Below are positions 25,762 to 34,089 of a DNA stretch of 64,000 bases, in pieces. The notes under the pieces were generated by a model. That model made no database searches. It was not told the origin of the DNA and saw only the letters and a list, made by a program, of their open reading frames with translations. The translations under genes and the position numbers were made by a program. The DNA is taken from NCBI RefSeq assembly GCF_021568855.1, contig NZ_JAKGUG010000003.1, positions 248,001 through 312,000 on the forward strand, given 5' to 3'. The stretch comes from Dethiosulfovibrio russensis (GTDB taxonomy: Bacteria; Synergistota; Synergistia; Synergistales; Dethiosulfovibrionaceae). Positions within the stretch are counted from its first letter, which is position 1. Each line of letters starts with the position of its first letter.

Positions 25762-27003
25762 ATGGTACGAAAGACGAGGATCCTTTTCCTAATATTCGTC
25801 GCTCTCGTCGCCACTGTCGCTGGAGGAGCCTGGCGATTGAAGGGATTGGTCTCTCCGGAGGCGCAGGATATAAAGCAAAAAATCCAGTTCGACGAAAAAA
25901 CCGGAAGTATAAACATACTGGCCCTGGGGGTCGACGACGTAGAAGGGGTGCATAGGTCGGATACTATAGCCTTCATCACCCTGGATATAGACAACAAGAG
26001 GATAAAGGTGATGTCTCTTCCGAGGGATACCAGGACGACCATAAGAGACCATGGAACTCAAAAGATAAATCATTCCTACGCTTACGGTGGGGTAGACCTT
26101 CTCAAGGAAACTGTCGTTAACCTGATAGGAATGCCGATACATTATACTTTGGCGGTAAACTATGAGAGTTTCCCTAAAATAGTGGACTCTCTCGGCGGTA
26201 TCGACGTAGACGTTCAGAAAAATCTTCATTATAGGGATAACGCCGGTGGATTATACATAAACATCAAAAAGGGATGGCGTCATCTGGACGGCAAGACCGC
26301 CCTCGAGTACGTTCGATTTCGTCACGATGCTCTCGGCGATATAGGACGTATCAAAAGGCAACAGAGATTCCTGAAGGCTCTGCTTAAAAAGCTTTACGAT
26401 CCTTCTACCATGTCCCATTTGCCGGAGATAACAGAGGAAATTCTCTCCGTGGTGGAGACCGACATACCTCCGAGTCAGGCCTTACAGTTGATAAGCTATC
26501 TAAAGGACATCTCTCCCGAGAGGATCTCTTTTTTCACCATGCCAGGAAAGGCCGCGATGATAAACGGAGCCAGCTATTGGTCGCCGGATCTGCTCCAGAC
26601 CTCTACTTTGTTGACGTCCAGTCAGGACCTGTCTGGTGCGATGGACCTAAGCGGTCAGGATGAAGCAAAGGCAGGACTCGTAGAGGGTCTCGTGTCCGAG
26701 ATAAACCGCCCTATCGCAGTTTTAAACGGAGATGGGACCTCTGGGCTTGGAAAAGAGATATCCTCCAGACTTGAAAAACACGGTATAGAGGTCGCTTACG
26801 TAGGCAACGCCAAGCATTTTGACTTTCACTACAGCACTATAAACTATAAACCCGGCGAGGACTCCAAAGATGTCGCCCTTGCCTTGGCTAGGCTTTCCGG
26901 GATACCGGAAAATCTGGTCAAAGAGGACCGAGGGGCCTCCTATAGTGCAACTTTGATATTAGGACATGACAAAGACAGGATAATCGCTAATTTAGACAGA
27001 TAG
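25762..27003 (+). CDS. LytR-CpsA-Psr (LCP) family cell-wall protein
   Basis: The 413-residue protein has one N-terminal membrane helix (about residues 5-25) and an extracytoplasmic LCP domain with NILALGVDDVEGVHRSDTI, MSLPRDTRTTI and EYVRFRHDALGDIGRIKRQQ (about 45-240). A C-terminal LytR_C-like domain follows (about 310-405). LCP enzymes transfer undecaprenyl-linked glycopolymers to peptidoglycan or other acceptors. It occupies the slot between nadD and rsfS where yqeK often lies. The ATG at 25762 has AGAGGTGA 5 bases before it; GTG at 25753 overlaps that site. The polymer transferred is unknown. Confidence 0.92.
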   Translation: MVRKTRILFLIFVALVATVAGGAWRLKGLVSPEAQDIKQKIQFDEKTGSINILALGVDDVEGVHRSDTIAFITLDIDNKRIKVMSLPRDTRTTIRDHGTQKINHSYAYGGVDLLKETVVNLIGMPIHYTLAVNYESFPKIVDSLGGIDVDVQKNLHYRDNAGGLYINIKKGWRHLDGKTALEYVRFRHDALGDIGRIKRQQRFLKALLKKLYDPSTMSHLPEITEEILSVVETDIPPSQALQLISYLKDISPERISFFTMPGKAAMINGASYWSPDLLQTSTLLTSSQDLSGAMDLSGQDEAKAGLVEGLVSEINRPIAVLNGDGTSGLGKEISSRLEKHGIEVAYVGNAKHFDFHYSTINYKPGEDSKDVALALARLSGIPENLVKEDRGASYSATLILGHDKDRIIANLDR

Positions 27004-27018
27004 GGGAGGGATATCTTC

Positions 27019-27366
27019 GTGGAATACAGCAAACAAGCCGATTCGGTAGCAAGAGCCGTTTCCGACAAAAGGGGAAACGACGTCACGATAATGGACGTCA
27101 GAGAGGGGTCTACCATTGCGGAGGAATTCGTGGTCGTCACCGCCAATTCGGACGTTCACATGAAGACGCTCTGCGAAGCGGCATCGGACGCTTTAGAAGA
27201 GTTGGGGCTATCTCATGCCGTCGAGGGCCAGACCAGTTCAATGTGGCGTTTGATAGATGCGGGATACCTGCTGGTTCACGTCTTCAGCTCCAAGGGTAGA
27301 GAGTTCTACGATCTGGAGAGGATATGGGGAGATCATCCTCACGTGAGGTTGGAAAATCAAGACTGA
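27019..27366 (+). CDS. rsfS: Ribosomal silencing factor RsfS
   Basis: RsfS (YbeB, Iojap) binds L14 and blocks subunit joining in stationary phase. The 115-residue protein has MDVREGSTIAEEFVVVTANS, HAVEGQTSSMWRLIDAGYLLVHVF (cut across) and the FYDLERIWGD ending. GTG is the start, after GGGGAGGG. It ends the obg-nadD-LCP-rsfS group and faces tpiA. Confidence 0.95.
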   Translation: MEYSKQADSVARAVSDKRGNDVTIMDVREGSTIAEEFVVVTANSDVHMKTLCEAASDALEELGLSHAVEGQTSSMWRLIDAGYLLVHVFSSKGREFYDLERIWGDHPHVRLENQD

Positions 27367-27370
27367 TTCT

Positions 27371-27409
27371 AGAATGGCCCGGACCTCGGAATACCGGGCC
27401 ATTCTTTTA
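27371..27409 (+). terminator. Intrinsic terminator of rsfS operon
   Basis: A perfect 12-bp stem (27371-27382 with 27394-27405) is followed by TTTTA. It lies 4 bp after the rsfS stop. Confidence 0.88.
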
Positions 27410-27450
27410 TAGAATCCATGTCCTATAATATATCTTATGTTGCTTTTATG

Positions 27451-27497
27451 ACAAAAAGAGACAGGGGCACACATAAAGTTGTGCCCCTGTCTCTTTT
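27451..27497 (-). terminator. Intrinsic terminator of the tpiA operon
   Basis: A perfect 17-bp stem (27454-27470 with 27481-27497) overlaps the tpiA stop. On the minus strand it is followed by a U-rich TTTTTGT tract. The stem is symmetric enough to act on both strands. Confidence 0.88.
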
Positions 27498-28239
27498 ATC
27501 GAACCATATATAGGAAAGATCCAGGATCTAAGGAAGCTCCTCCTACGAGTCCGCCGTCTATATCGGTCATGGAGAACAGACTTTCCGAGTTGTCCGGTTT
27601 TACGCTTCCTCCGTATAGGATAGGAACCGTGGCACCGGCGAAGCGACCTGAGAGCCATTTTCTTATGGCCCCGCATACTTCCTGGGCGTCCTCGGGAGAG
27701 GCGGAACGTCCCGTTCCTATAGCCCATACGGGCTCGTAGGCCACTACGAGCGAATCGGACTGGATCTTATCTCCTGAGAGTCCGGATTTCAACTGCCTCT
27801 CGACCGTCTCCCAGGTAACTCCCCTATCCCGCTCCTCCAACGTCTCTCCTACGCATAAAACGGTCCTCAGCCCTCGGCTACAACAGGCATTCACCTTGGC
27901 TGCTATACGTTCTTCCGATTCTCCAAAGACGTGACGTCTCTCGCTATGACCGATCAGGCTGTATTCGGCTCCACAGTCTAGGGCCATTTCCACCGAGATC
28001 TCGCCCGTATAGGCACCCTTGTCGGCCTCGTGAACGTTTTGAACCCCTATGGAAAGCTTGTCCGCCACGCCCATCGATTTCGCAAGTCTGACGGTTCTCT
28101 CCAGATAGACGAAAGGGGGAAATATCGCCATTACCGTTTCCGATTTTTCAGGAAAACTTGAGGCTAGATCATGAAAAAAACGATCTATCTCAGCTCCGTT
28201 CATGTTCATCTTCCAGTTCCCGAAAAGATAGTTTTTCAT
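27496..28239 (-). CDS. tpiA: Triosephosphate isomerase
   Basis: TpiA interconverts dihydroxyacetone phosphate and glyceraldehyde 3-phosphate. The 247-residue TIM barrel has GNWKMN near the start, the catalytic His in GHSERR, the catalytic Glu in VAYEPVWAIGTG, and the phosphate loop ILYGGSVKPDN. It is last in a leftward gap-pgk-tpiA group, 13 bp after pgk. Confidence 0.97.
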   Translation of the reverse strand: MKNYLFGNWKMNMNGAEIDRFFHDLASSFPEKSETVMAIFPPFVYLERTVRLAKSMGVADKLSIGVQNVHEADKGAYTGEISVEMALDCGAEYSLIGHSERRHVFGESEERIAAKVNACCSRGLRTVLCVGETLEERDRGVTWETVERQLKSGLSGDKIQSDSLVVAYEPVWAIGTGRSASPEDAQEVCGAIRKWLSGRFAGATVPILYGGSVKPDNSESLFSMTDIDGGLVGGASLDPGSFLYMVR

Positions 28240-28252
28240 GGCTCCTACCGCC

Positions 28253-29437
28253 TTAATCGAGCAAAAGAGGAGCTATGCCGGGAAGGACTTTCCCCTCGCA
28301 GAACTCGAGACTGGCTCCTCCTCCGGTAGACACATGGGAAACCTTCGACCTGTACCCCATAGAGGATACCGCCGAGGCAGTATCTCCTCCACCTACTACG
28401 GAGAAAGCCCCTTGCGATGTAGCTTTAGCCACTGCATCGCATAGGCCCTTGGTTCCCCTGGAGAAAGTCTCGACCTCGAAAACTCCGGACGGGCCATTCC
28501 AGAGTATGGTCTTTGCTCCTTCGATGATCTTAGAGAATGCCCTTACGGATTCGGGACCTATATCCAGTCCCATCAAGTCGTCGGGGATTTCGTCGGCAGC
28601 ACAGGAAGTAAGTCCCGATAAATCCTCTATAGATGTAGCCGCTACGACGTCGACAGGTAACTCCACCGTCACGCCCGATTTTTCCGCCTTCTCCAGCATG
28701 GAAGCGGCAAATTCGAGGTGCCCCTCGTCGAGAAGGGATTTGCCCACCGTACCACCTTTTGCCTTGAGGAACGTGAAGGCCATTCCTCCTCCTATCACTA
28801 TGGAGGACACCTTGGACATGAGGTTGTCTATGACCCCTATCTTATCCGAGACCTTCGCTCCTCCCAATACGAGCACGAAAGGTGGTTCGGAATGGTCTCT
28901 CACCTTTGACAATGCGGATATCTCCTCGTCCAAAAGGTAGCCGGCGTAGGAATCGAGGTGTTCCTGAACTCCTACGGTGGAAGCATGAGCCCTGTGGGAT
29001 GCACTGAAGGCATCCAACAGGAAGACATCGAAAGGAGCCGCCATGGAAAGGGAAAAGTCGGGGTCGTTGGCCTCTTCTTCCTTGTGGAATCTGGTGTTCT
29101 CCAACAGGAGGATCTTTCCCGTCGAGTTTCTCAGGGCTTTCTCCACTTTGGGACCGACGCAGTCCTCGACGAAGTCTACGGGGCCAAGCAGCTTTTCCAC
29201 TGCCGGCACTACCGCCTTCAGGCTGAACTCTGGATTTATTTTGCCTTTCGGACGACCTAGATGGGAGGCCAAAGCTACGATAGCTCCAACGTCCTTCAAG
29301 GCCTTCAAGGTCGGCAGGTGGGCTCTTATCCTCGTGTCGTCCGATACGAGACCGTCTTTCAACGGAACGTTGAAGTCCACCCTCACCAGGACTTTCTTGC
29401 CCCTAAGAGAACCGTAGTCGGGAGTCCTTAGGTTCAA
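28253..29437 (-). CDS. pgk: Phosphoglycerate kinase
   Basis: Pgk transfers phosphate from 1,3-bisphosphoglycerate to ADP. The 394-residue protein has RVDFNVPL, SHLGRPKG, the hinge and nucleotide region VLGGAKVSDKIGVIDNL, and the C-terminal GGGDTASAVSSMG. The start is TTG at 29437, only 3 bases after the gap stop, so translation is probably coupled. Confidence 0.97.
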   Translation of the reverse strand: MNLRTPDYGSLRGKKVLVRVDFNVPLKDGLVSDDTRIRAHLPTLKALKDVGAIVALASHLGRPKGKINPEFSLKAVVPAVEKLLGPVDFVEDCVGPKVEKALRNSTGKILLLENTRFHKEEEANDPDFSLSMAAPFDVFLLDAFSASHRAHASTVGVQEHLDSYAGYLLDEEISALSKVRDHSEPPFVLVLGGAKVSDKIGVIDNLMSKVSSIVIGGGMAFTFLKAKGGTVGKSLLDEGHLEFAASMLEKAEKSGVTVELPVDVVAATSIEDLSGLTSCAADEIPDDLMGLDIGPESVRAFSKIIEGAKTILWNGPSGVFEVETFSRGTKGLCDAVAKATSQGAFSVVGGGDTASAVSSMGYRSKVSHVSTGGGASLEFCEGKVLPGIAPLLLD

Positions 29438-29440
29438 GTC

Positions 29441-30460
29441 CTACAGCCCCTTTCTGATCATGTGATTGACCAGGTCCAGACAACGGCACGAATATCCCCA
29501 TTCGTTATCGTACCAAGACAGTACCTTGACCATGTTGTCTATAGCCATAGTATGGTTTGGGGCGAAGATAGAGGATCGACTGTCATGGACGAAGTCCATG
29601 GACACGCAGTCGTCCGTCTCGTATCCCAGATATCTGGACATGGATCCCTCGGAGTATTTTTTAACCGTAGAGTTGATTTCCTCTGCCGTAACCGATTTGG
29701 GAAGCTCGACGACGAGATCGACTACGGAGACGTTAGGAGTGGGGACCCTCAGGGCCATTCCGTTCAGTCTGCCCTTGAGTTCCGGAATTACCAAGCCTAC
29801 AGCCTTGGCAGCTCCGGTTGAGGTAGGGACCATGGAGACGGCGGCCGCTCTTCCCCTGTGGAACTTTTTATGAGATGAGTCGACCGTTTTTTGGTCTCCT
29901 GTATAGGCGTGGACGGTTGTCATAACCCCTTTTACGATGTTGAACTCGTCGTTCAGGATCTTCGCCACAGGAGCTAGACAGTTGGTAGTACAGGAAGCGT
30001 TGGAGACGATGTGATGCACCGAGGGATCGTAAGACTCCTCGTTGACCCCCATCACAAAGGTTCCCAGCCCTTCTCCGCTGCCAGGTGCCGTGATTACCAC
30101 CTTCTTAGCCCCTGAGTCGAGGTGTGCTTGGGCTTTTTCCGTATCCTTGTATATTCCAGATGCCTCGATTACGATATCAACTCCAAGGTCGCCCCAGTTA
30201 AACTGGTCCGGGGTCGAATGTCGAAGAGTGGCTATGGCCTTGCCGTCCACGAAGATATTTTCGTCGTCGTAGTCGACTTTTCCCTGATACCTGCGATGAA
30301 CCGAATCGTACTTGAAAAGGTAGGCTCTCTGCTCCGAAGTCGAGCGACTGTTTGTCGCCACTATGTCTATCAACCCCTCCTGGTCGTACTCATGAAGGGC
30401 TCTGAGGACCAATCTTCCTATTCTACCAAAACCGTTAATTGCGACTTTAACCTTAGACAT
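29441..30460 (-). CDS. gap: Glyceraldehyde-3-phosphate dehydrogenase
   Basis: The 339-residue phosphorylating GAPDH has the Rossmann start KVAINGFGRIGRL, the active-site Cys in SNASCTTNCLAP, and the C-terminal SWYDNEWGYS. The ATG at 30460 is used rather than an upstream frame extension because AAAGGAGCG lies before it and the fold starts here. Only 25 bp separate it from whiA, so the glycolytic genes probably share the rapZ-yvcK-whiA transcript. Confidence 0.97.
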   Translation of the reverse strand: MSKVKVAINGFGRIGRLVLRALHEYDQEGLIDIVATNSRSTSEQRAYLFKYDSVHRRYQGKVDYDDENIFVDGKAIATLRHSTPDQFNWGDLGVDIVIEASGIYKDTEKAQAHLDSGAKKVVITAPGSGEGLGTFVMGVNEESYDPSVHHIVSNASCTTNCLAPVAKILNDEFNIVKGVMTTVHAYTGDQKTVDSSHKKFHRGRAAAVSMVPTSTGAAKAVGLVIPELKGRLNGMALRVPTPNVSVVDLVVELPKSVTAEEINSTVKKYSEGSMSRYLGYETDDCVSMDFVHDSRSSIFAPNHTMAIDNMVKVLSWYDNEWGYSCRCLDLVNHMIRKGL

Positions 30461-30485
30461 GGCGTATGACGCTCCTTTCGAGTTT

Positions 30486-31376
30486 TTAATCATCGTAGCT
30501 AAAACCGTAGGTCTCGGCGATGGACAGGATCTTTTTCCACCGATAAGTTACGGTACTCTTGCTTACGGGAGAGTTCATTGCAGATCCCAGTTCGTTCAGG
30601 CTGGCGCTTGGATTGGCGATTCTCAGATCGATAAGTTCGGCCAAATCGGGAGGTAGCTCATCTTCATGGCCGTTTTTCTTAAGGAATGTCGCAAGGGCTA
30701 TCTGACGCCTAGCGGCATCGACGGTCTTTCTTATATTGGAGGCATCACAATTTACCAGACGATTAGCCCTGTCTCTCATGGATCTGACGATGGCCTTTTC
30801 CTCCATCTTCAAAGCTGCATCGGGTAATCCCATGCCTATCATTAGATCTACAATGTCGTTTTGACCTCTCACCATGGCTTCGACACAACCGGATCCCCTC
30901 CGATACGAGACGGAGAGGTCGTTTTTCTGAAGATGATCCTTTAGGCCCGTGAGTATTTCGTCGTAAGGAACTCGAAATAGAAAGTAATATCCTCGTTTAG
31001 GGAAAAATACAGAGCCTACGGCGCCGAATATCCCTCTGACCCAGGCCCAACGAATGAAGGAGCCGCTAAGCTCTTTCGACTGAATGGTTCTGAATAGGTC
31101 TATGGGCATCTCCAGTTGCACGGTACCTCTGTGTCTCTCTGGAACGTGCAACATTTTTCCCAGGTCAAAATAGCCTCCCCAGGAGGTTTTCTTCCACAAA
31201 CGTCTCATACGATGAAAAATCCACAGTCTTCTGGAGGAGAGAATCACCCTATCTGCTTTCGTGATCTTGCGTCTCATGCAGGAAAATGTACCCGCTATTT
31301 CCGAGTCGGCCGATATCCGATCCGGAATATGGGACGATATCCATTCATCCCATATCTCACTGCTTAGAGAGTCCAC
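30486..31376 (-). CDS. whiA: WhiA-like DNA-binding protein
   Basis: The 296-residue protein has an N-terminal LAGLIDADG-like region and a C-terminal helix-turn-helix with NRLVNCDASNIRKTVDAARR and LRIANPSASLNELGSAMNSP. These match WhiA (DUF199). WhiA regulates sporulation genes in Streptomyces and affects division and chromosome segregation in B. subtilis. The N-terminal half is weakly conserved. The start is GTG, directly after the yvcK stop. The rapZ-yvcK-whiA order strengthens the call. Confidence 0.88.
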   Translation of the reverse strand: MDSLSSEIWDEWISSHIPDRISADSEIAGTFSCMRRKITKADRVILSSRRLWIFHRMRRLWKKTSWGGYFDLGKMLHVPERHRGTVQLEMPIDLFRTIQSKELSGSFIRWAWVRGIFGAVGSVFFPKRGYYFLFRVPYDEILTGLKDHLQKNDLSVSYRRGSGCVEAMVRGQNDIVDLMIGMGLPDAALKMEEKAIVRSMRDRANRLVNCDASNIRKTVDAARRQIALATFLKKNGHEDELPPDLAELIDLRIANPSASLNELGSAMNSPVSKSTVTYRWKKILSIAETYGFSYDD

Positions 31377-32489
31377 TTAGAAAGTTCCACCGTCCTTCTT
31401 CTGTATCAAGGAGAAAATGGCCTCCGATAGATGTCCTCCGTCATGTCTTATGACCGGTTCTCCCTTTACTCGATCTACCCTTAGAAAAGAGCCCCGCAGG
31501 ACCTTGCAGCCTTTTTCGTAAAGTTTGACCTCTTCGTCGTCGTTCAGATAGAGAGGTTCCGCACCCTCCGCTTTGTATCGTTCCAACAGTCCCCGTGGGA
31601 CCTCCTGATCGTTCACTATGACGTAGTCAGGTAGTTTCCCTAGGACTTTCTCTATCCAATTTAGATGTTCCGTTACCGACATTCCCTCGGTCTCTCTAGG
31701 CTGTGTCATTATATTGGCCACGTATACGGTGGGAGCCAATCCCTTTTTTATCCTTTCTCTAAAATTTCTTATGAGAAGGTTGGGGATCACGCTTGTAAAG
31801 AGACTTCCGGGGCCTAATACGATAAGATCTGCCGTGTCTACAGCAGCCATAACCTCTTTGATAGGCTTTGCGTCCGACGGTTCCAGCCATATCTCGTCCA
31901 GGTCCGTGCCGAAATTTGAAATCTCGAGCTCTCCTTTGAATTGCTTCCCGTCGCTTGTCTTTCCCCGAAGAACGATGTTTTCAGTGGAGACCGGAAGAAC
32001 GCGGCCTCTTATCGCTAGAAGTTGATTGATCCTCTCCACCGCCAGCTTAAAGTCTCCTGTCATCTCAGCCGAGGCCAACAACATGAGATTCCCCAGACTA
32101 TGTCCAGCTAGGTCTCCTTTGTCGAAGCGAAAGTCCATAAAGGATCTCAATACGTCGTCGTTCTCGCTCAAAGCCACGATGCAGTTTCGGATATCTCCGG
32201 GGGGAAGGACTCCCCAGTCCCTGGTGATACGTCCCGAGCTACCGCCTTCATCGGTGACGGTTACGACCGCCGTTATGTTTTTCGTGAATCCTTTCAACCC
32301 CATCAGAAAGGCGGATAGACCGGTACCTCCGCCTACAGCCACCACATAAGGTCCAGATGAAAGACGAAAGGAGACACCGGAGTCTTTCGTCGGAGGGGAC
32401 GATCGGACTCCTGTCCTTCCCCTCTTAAAGAGTGCTCCAGCGATAACACCTACTGAAAGTCCCCATAAAAAGGGCCATAGATGCCTCAT
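31377..32489 (-). CDS. yvcK: YvcK/CofD-like gluconeogenesis factor
   Basis: The 370-residue protein has an N-terminal hydrophobic helix, then VVAVGGGTGLSAFL, VTVTDEGGSSGRIT and VLPPGDIRNC, all YvcK motifs. YvcK binds UDP-sugars and influences cell wall synthesis and growth on gluconeogenic carbon in B. subtilis. The membrane helix before the domain is also seen in some relatives. GGAGG precedes the ATG. It lies between rapZ and whiA and upstream of glycolytic genes. Confidence 0.92.
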   Translation of the reverse strand: MRHLWPFLWGLSVGVIAGALFKRGRTGVRSSPPTKDSGVSFRLSSGPYVVAVGGGTGLSAFLMGLKGFTKNITAVVTVTDEGGSSGRITRDWGVLPPGDIRNCIVALSENDDVLRSFMDFRFDKGDLAGHSLGNLMLLASAEMTGDFKLAVERINQLLAIRGRVLPVSTENIVLRGKTSDGKQFKGELEISNFGTDLDEIWLEPSDAKPIKEVMAAVDTADLIVLGPGSLFTSVIPNLLIRNFRERIKKGLAPTVYVANIMTQPRETEGMSVTEHLNWIEKVLGKLPDYVIVNDQEVPRGLLERYKAEGAEPLYLNDDEEVKLYEKGCKVLRGSFLRVDRVKGEPVIRHDGGHLSEAIFSLIQKKDGGTF

Positions 32490-32534
32490 AGAGTCATCTC
32501 CTCCCTGAAGTGTATCGTGATATCGTAAAAAAAC

Positions 32535-33416
32535 TCAATGTTTATCGATGTCTCTATGGGAAGAGGTCACACGATAACCCTGTTCCTCGAAAATTAACTC
32601 GAGCCATTCGACCATGGCTACGGACCTGTGTCGTCCTCCGGTGCATCCTATAGCTATGTGCATTGAGCTCTTTCCAACCCTACCATATTGAGGAAGTAAG
32701 AACTCAAAGAAATCGACGGTCTTGTCTAAAAAAACTTCCCAGTCCGGGAATTGTTCCTTTATATACTGTTTTACCGGTTCGTCCGTGCCTGTAAGATCTC
32801 TAAGGCTGGGAACGTAGTAGGGATTAGGTAAGAACCTGACGTCCATGACGTAGTCGCTGTCGTTCGGTATTCCGTGTTTAAACCCAAACGAGGAAAAAAG
32901 GACCGTGAGCTGAGGATCCGGTGATCCCAGAGCTTTTAAAAGTGCTGGCCTAAACGATCTTATATCAAGATTGGAGGTGTCTACGATGATATCCGCTTCC
33001 TGCCTTATGGATGCGAGAAGGTCTCTTTCCCTTTTTATACCCTCTAGTATGGTTACGCCATCTCCCAAAGGGTGGCTCCGTCTGGTGGTGTTGAATCTTT
33101 GTACGAGGACTTCGTCGGTGGCGTCCAGAAAGACGACGGAAAAATCCTCTACCCTAGCTCTGATTTCTCTGGAGATCGTCACGAATCGATCCAGGTCTTT
33201 TCCTCTCACGTCTACAACTACGGCCACGCCGTTTACGACGGCGGAATCATGAGTCCCCAAAAGTTCCAGAAGCTGAGGAAGAAGTGCCGCAGGGATGTTG
33301 TCCACGGCGAATAAGCCTTGGTCCTCCAGGATATTAAGGGTACTGGATTTACCGCTGCCGGAGAGTCCTGTGACCACCACCAGCTTCTTCACATTGTATA
33401 TTCCCAACAGAGTCAC
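32535..33416 (-). CDS. rapZ: RapZ-family nucleotide-binding protein
   Basis: The 293-residue protein has Walker A TGLSGSGKS, LFAVDNIP, and the C-terminal domain with IGCTGGRHRSVAMVEWL. In E. coli RapZ senses glucosamine 6-phosphate and adapts RNase E to GlmZ; in Firmicutes the homologue YvcJ hydrolyses nucleotides and affects competence. The start is GTG at 33416 with AGGAGG 3 bases before it; CTG at 33410 or TTG at 33407 have better spacing. It abuts the SPOR gene. Confidence 0.93.
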   Translation of the reverse strand: MTLLGIYNVKKLVVVTGLSGSGKSSTLNILEDQGLFAVDNIPAALLPQLLELLGTHDSAVVNGVAVVVDVRGKDLDRFVTISREIRARVEDFSVVFLDATDEVLVQRFNTTRRSHPLGDGVTILEGIKRERDLLASIRQEADIIVDTSNLDIRSFRPALLKALGSPDPQLTVLFSSFGFKHGIPNDSDYVMDVRFLPNPYYVPSLRDLTGTDEPVKQYIKEQFPDWEVFLDKTVDFFEFLLPQYGRVGKSSMHIAIGCTGGRHRSVAMVEWLELIFEEQGYRVTSSHRDIDKH

Positions 33417-34028
33417 CTACCTCCTGAGAAACACAAAATAAGGATATCCCAGTTTTTTTAGCCTCTCTCCAACGGCAGTAGCCTGGTTACGTGAGGTCCC
33501 GCCGGGAATCCAAACCCTGTAATATCTGGTTCCGTTCACTATCCCCTCGCCTATTATAGTCGAGTACCCCTTGGAATCGACCTTAGACGCCAAGGCCTTA
33601 GCCATCGATCGTTGTTTGAAGGCACCGACCTGAACATACCAAGAGGAGTTTTTTGCGGTGGCAGAGGACCTGGAAGGGGCGCTCGTAGGCTTCGGTTGAG
33701 ATACGCTTTTTTTATGAGAAGTCTCTCTTGGTTTGTCCTCAGCCTCTTTCATGGATATGGGAACGGCAATCACTGTACCGTCTTCCACCGAGACATCGTT
33801 CTCGTCCAAAGAACGCTCTTCTTCTATAGGGACGTCTATATTTCGGGGCTGAGATGGGACGGGACTAGCCTCCTGGACGTATTTTCCATAAGGATCGTCT
33901 TTATCGGGGAGAAAAAAAATCTTTATCCCGAAGACTAAAAACCCCAACGCCACCAGGCCAAGTATCGGTAGCATCAGATCTCCAAAGGGCAATAAGCTCC
34001 TCTTTTTCCGCTTTACCTTCCTAGCCAT
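33417..34028 (-). CDS. SPOR-domain inner-membrane protein
   Basis: The 203-residue protein has a basic start, one membrane helix (about residues 13-36), a low-complexity acidic and basic linker, and a C-terminal SPOR domain with WYVQVGAFKQRSMAKALA and YYRVWIPGG (about 128-203). SPOR domains bind glycan strands lacking stem peptides at the septum, so a division role similar to FtsN or DedD is likely. It follows the ftsZ terminator by 18 bp and touches rapZ. No promoter of its own is clear. Confidence 0.88.
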   Translation of the reverse strand: MARKVKRKKRSLLPFGDLMLPILGLVALGFLVFGIKIFFLPDKDDPYGKYVQEASPVPSQPRNIDVPIEEERSLDENDVSVEDGTVIAVPISMKEAEDKPRETSHKKSVSQPKPTSAPSRSSATAKNSSWYVQVGAFKQRSMAKALASKVDSKGYSTIIGEGIVNGTRYYRVWIPGGTSRNQATAVGERLKKLGYPYFVFLRR

Positions 34029-34045
34029 AACAACACCATTCCCTT

Positions 34046-34083
34046 AAAAAAGCGGGACAAACCTATAGAGGTTCGGCCCCGCT
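34046..34083 (-). terminator. Intrinsic terminator of the dcw cluster after ftsZ
   Basis: On the minus strand, AGCGGG (34078-34083) pairs with CCCGCT (34051-34056), and AACC (34070-34073) pairs with GGTT (34060-34063). A U-run (34046-34050) follows. It lies just after the ftsZ stop. Confidence 0.8.
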
Positions 34084-34089
34084 AAATGT

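Noticed and set aside
27371..27497. Two adjacent hairpins considered as a repeat element or small RNA
   Set aside because: They are explained as the separate terminators of convergent rsfS and tpiA.
28275..28940. 221-residue plus-strand open frame
   Set aside because: It is antisense to pgk; the composition is Ser/Pro/Thr-rich as in frame shadows.
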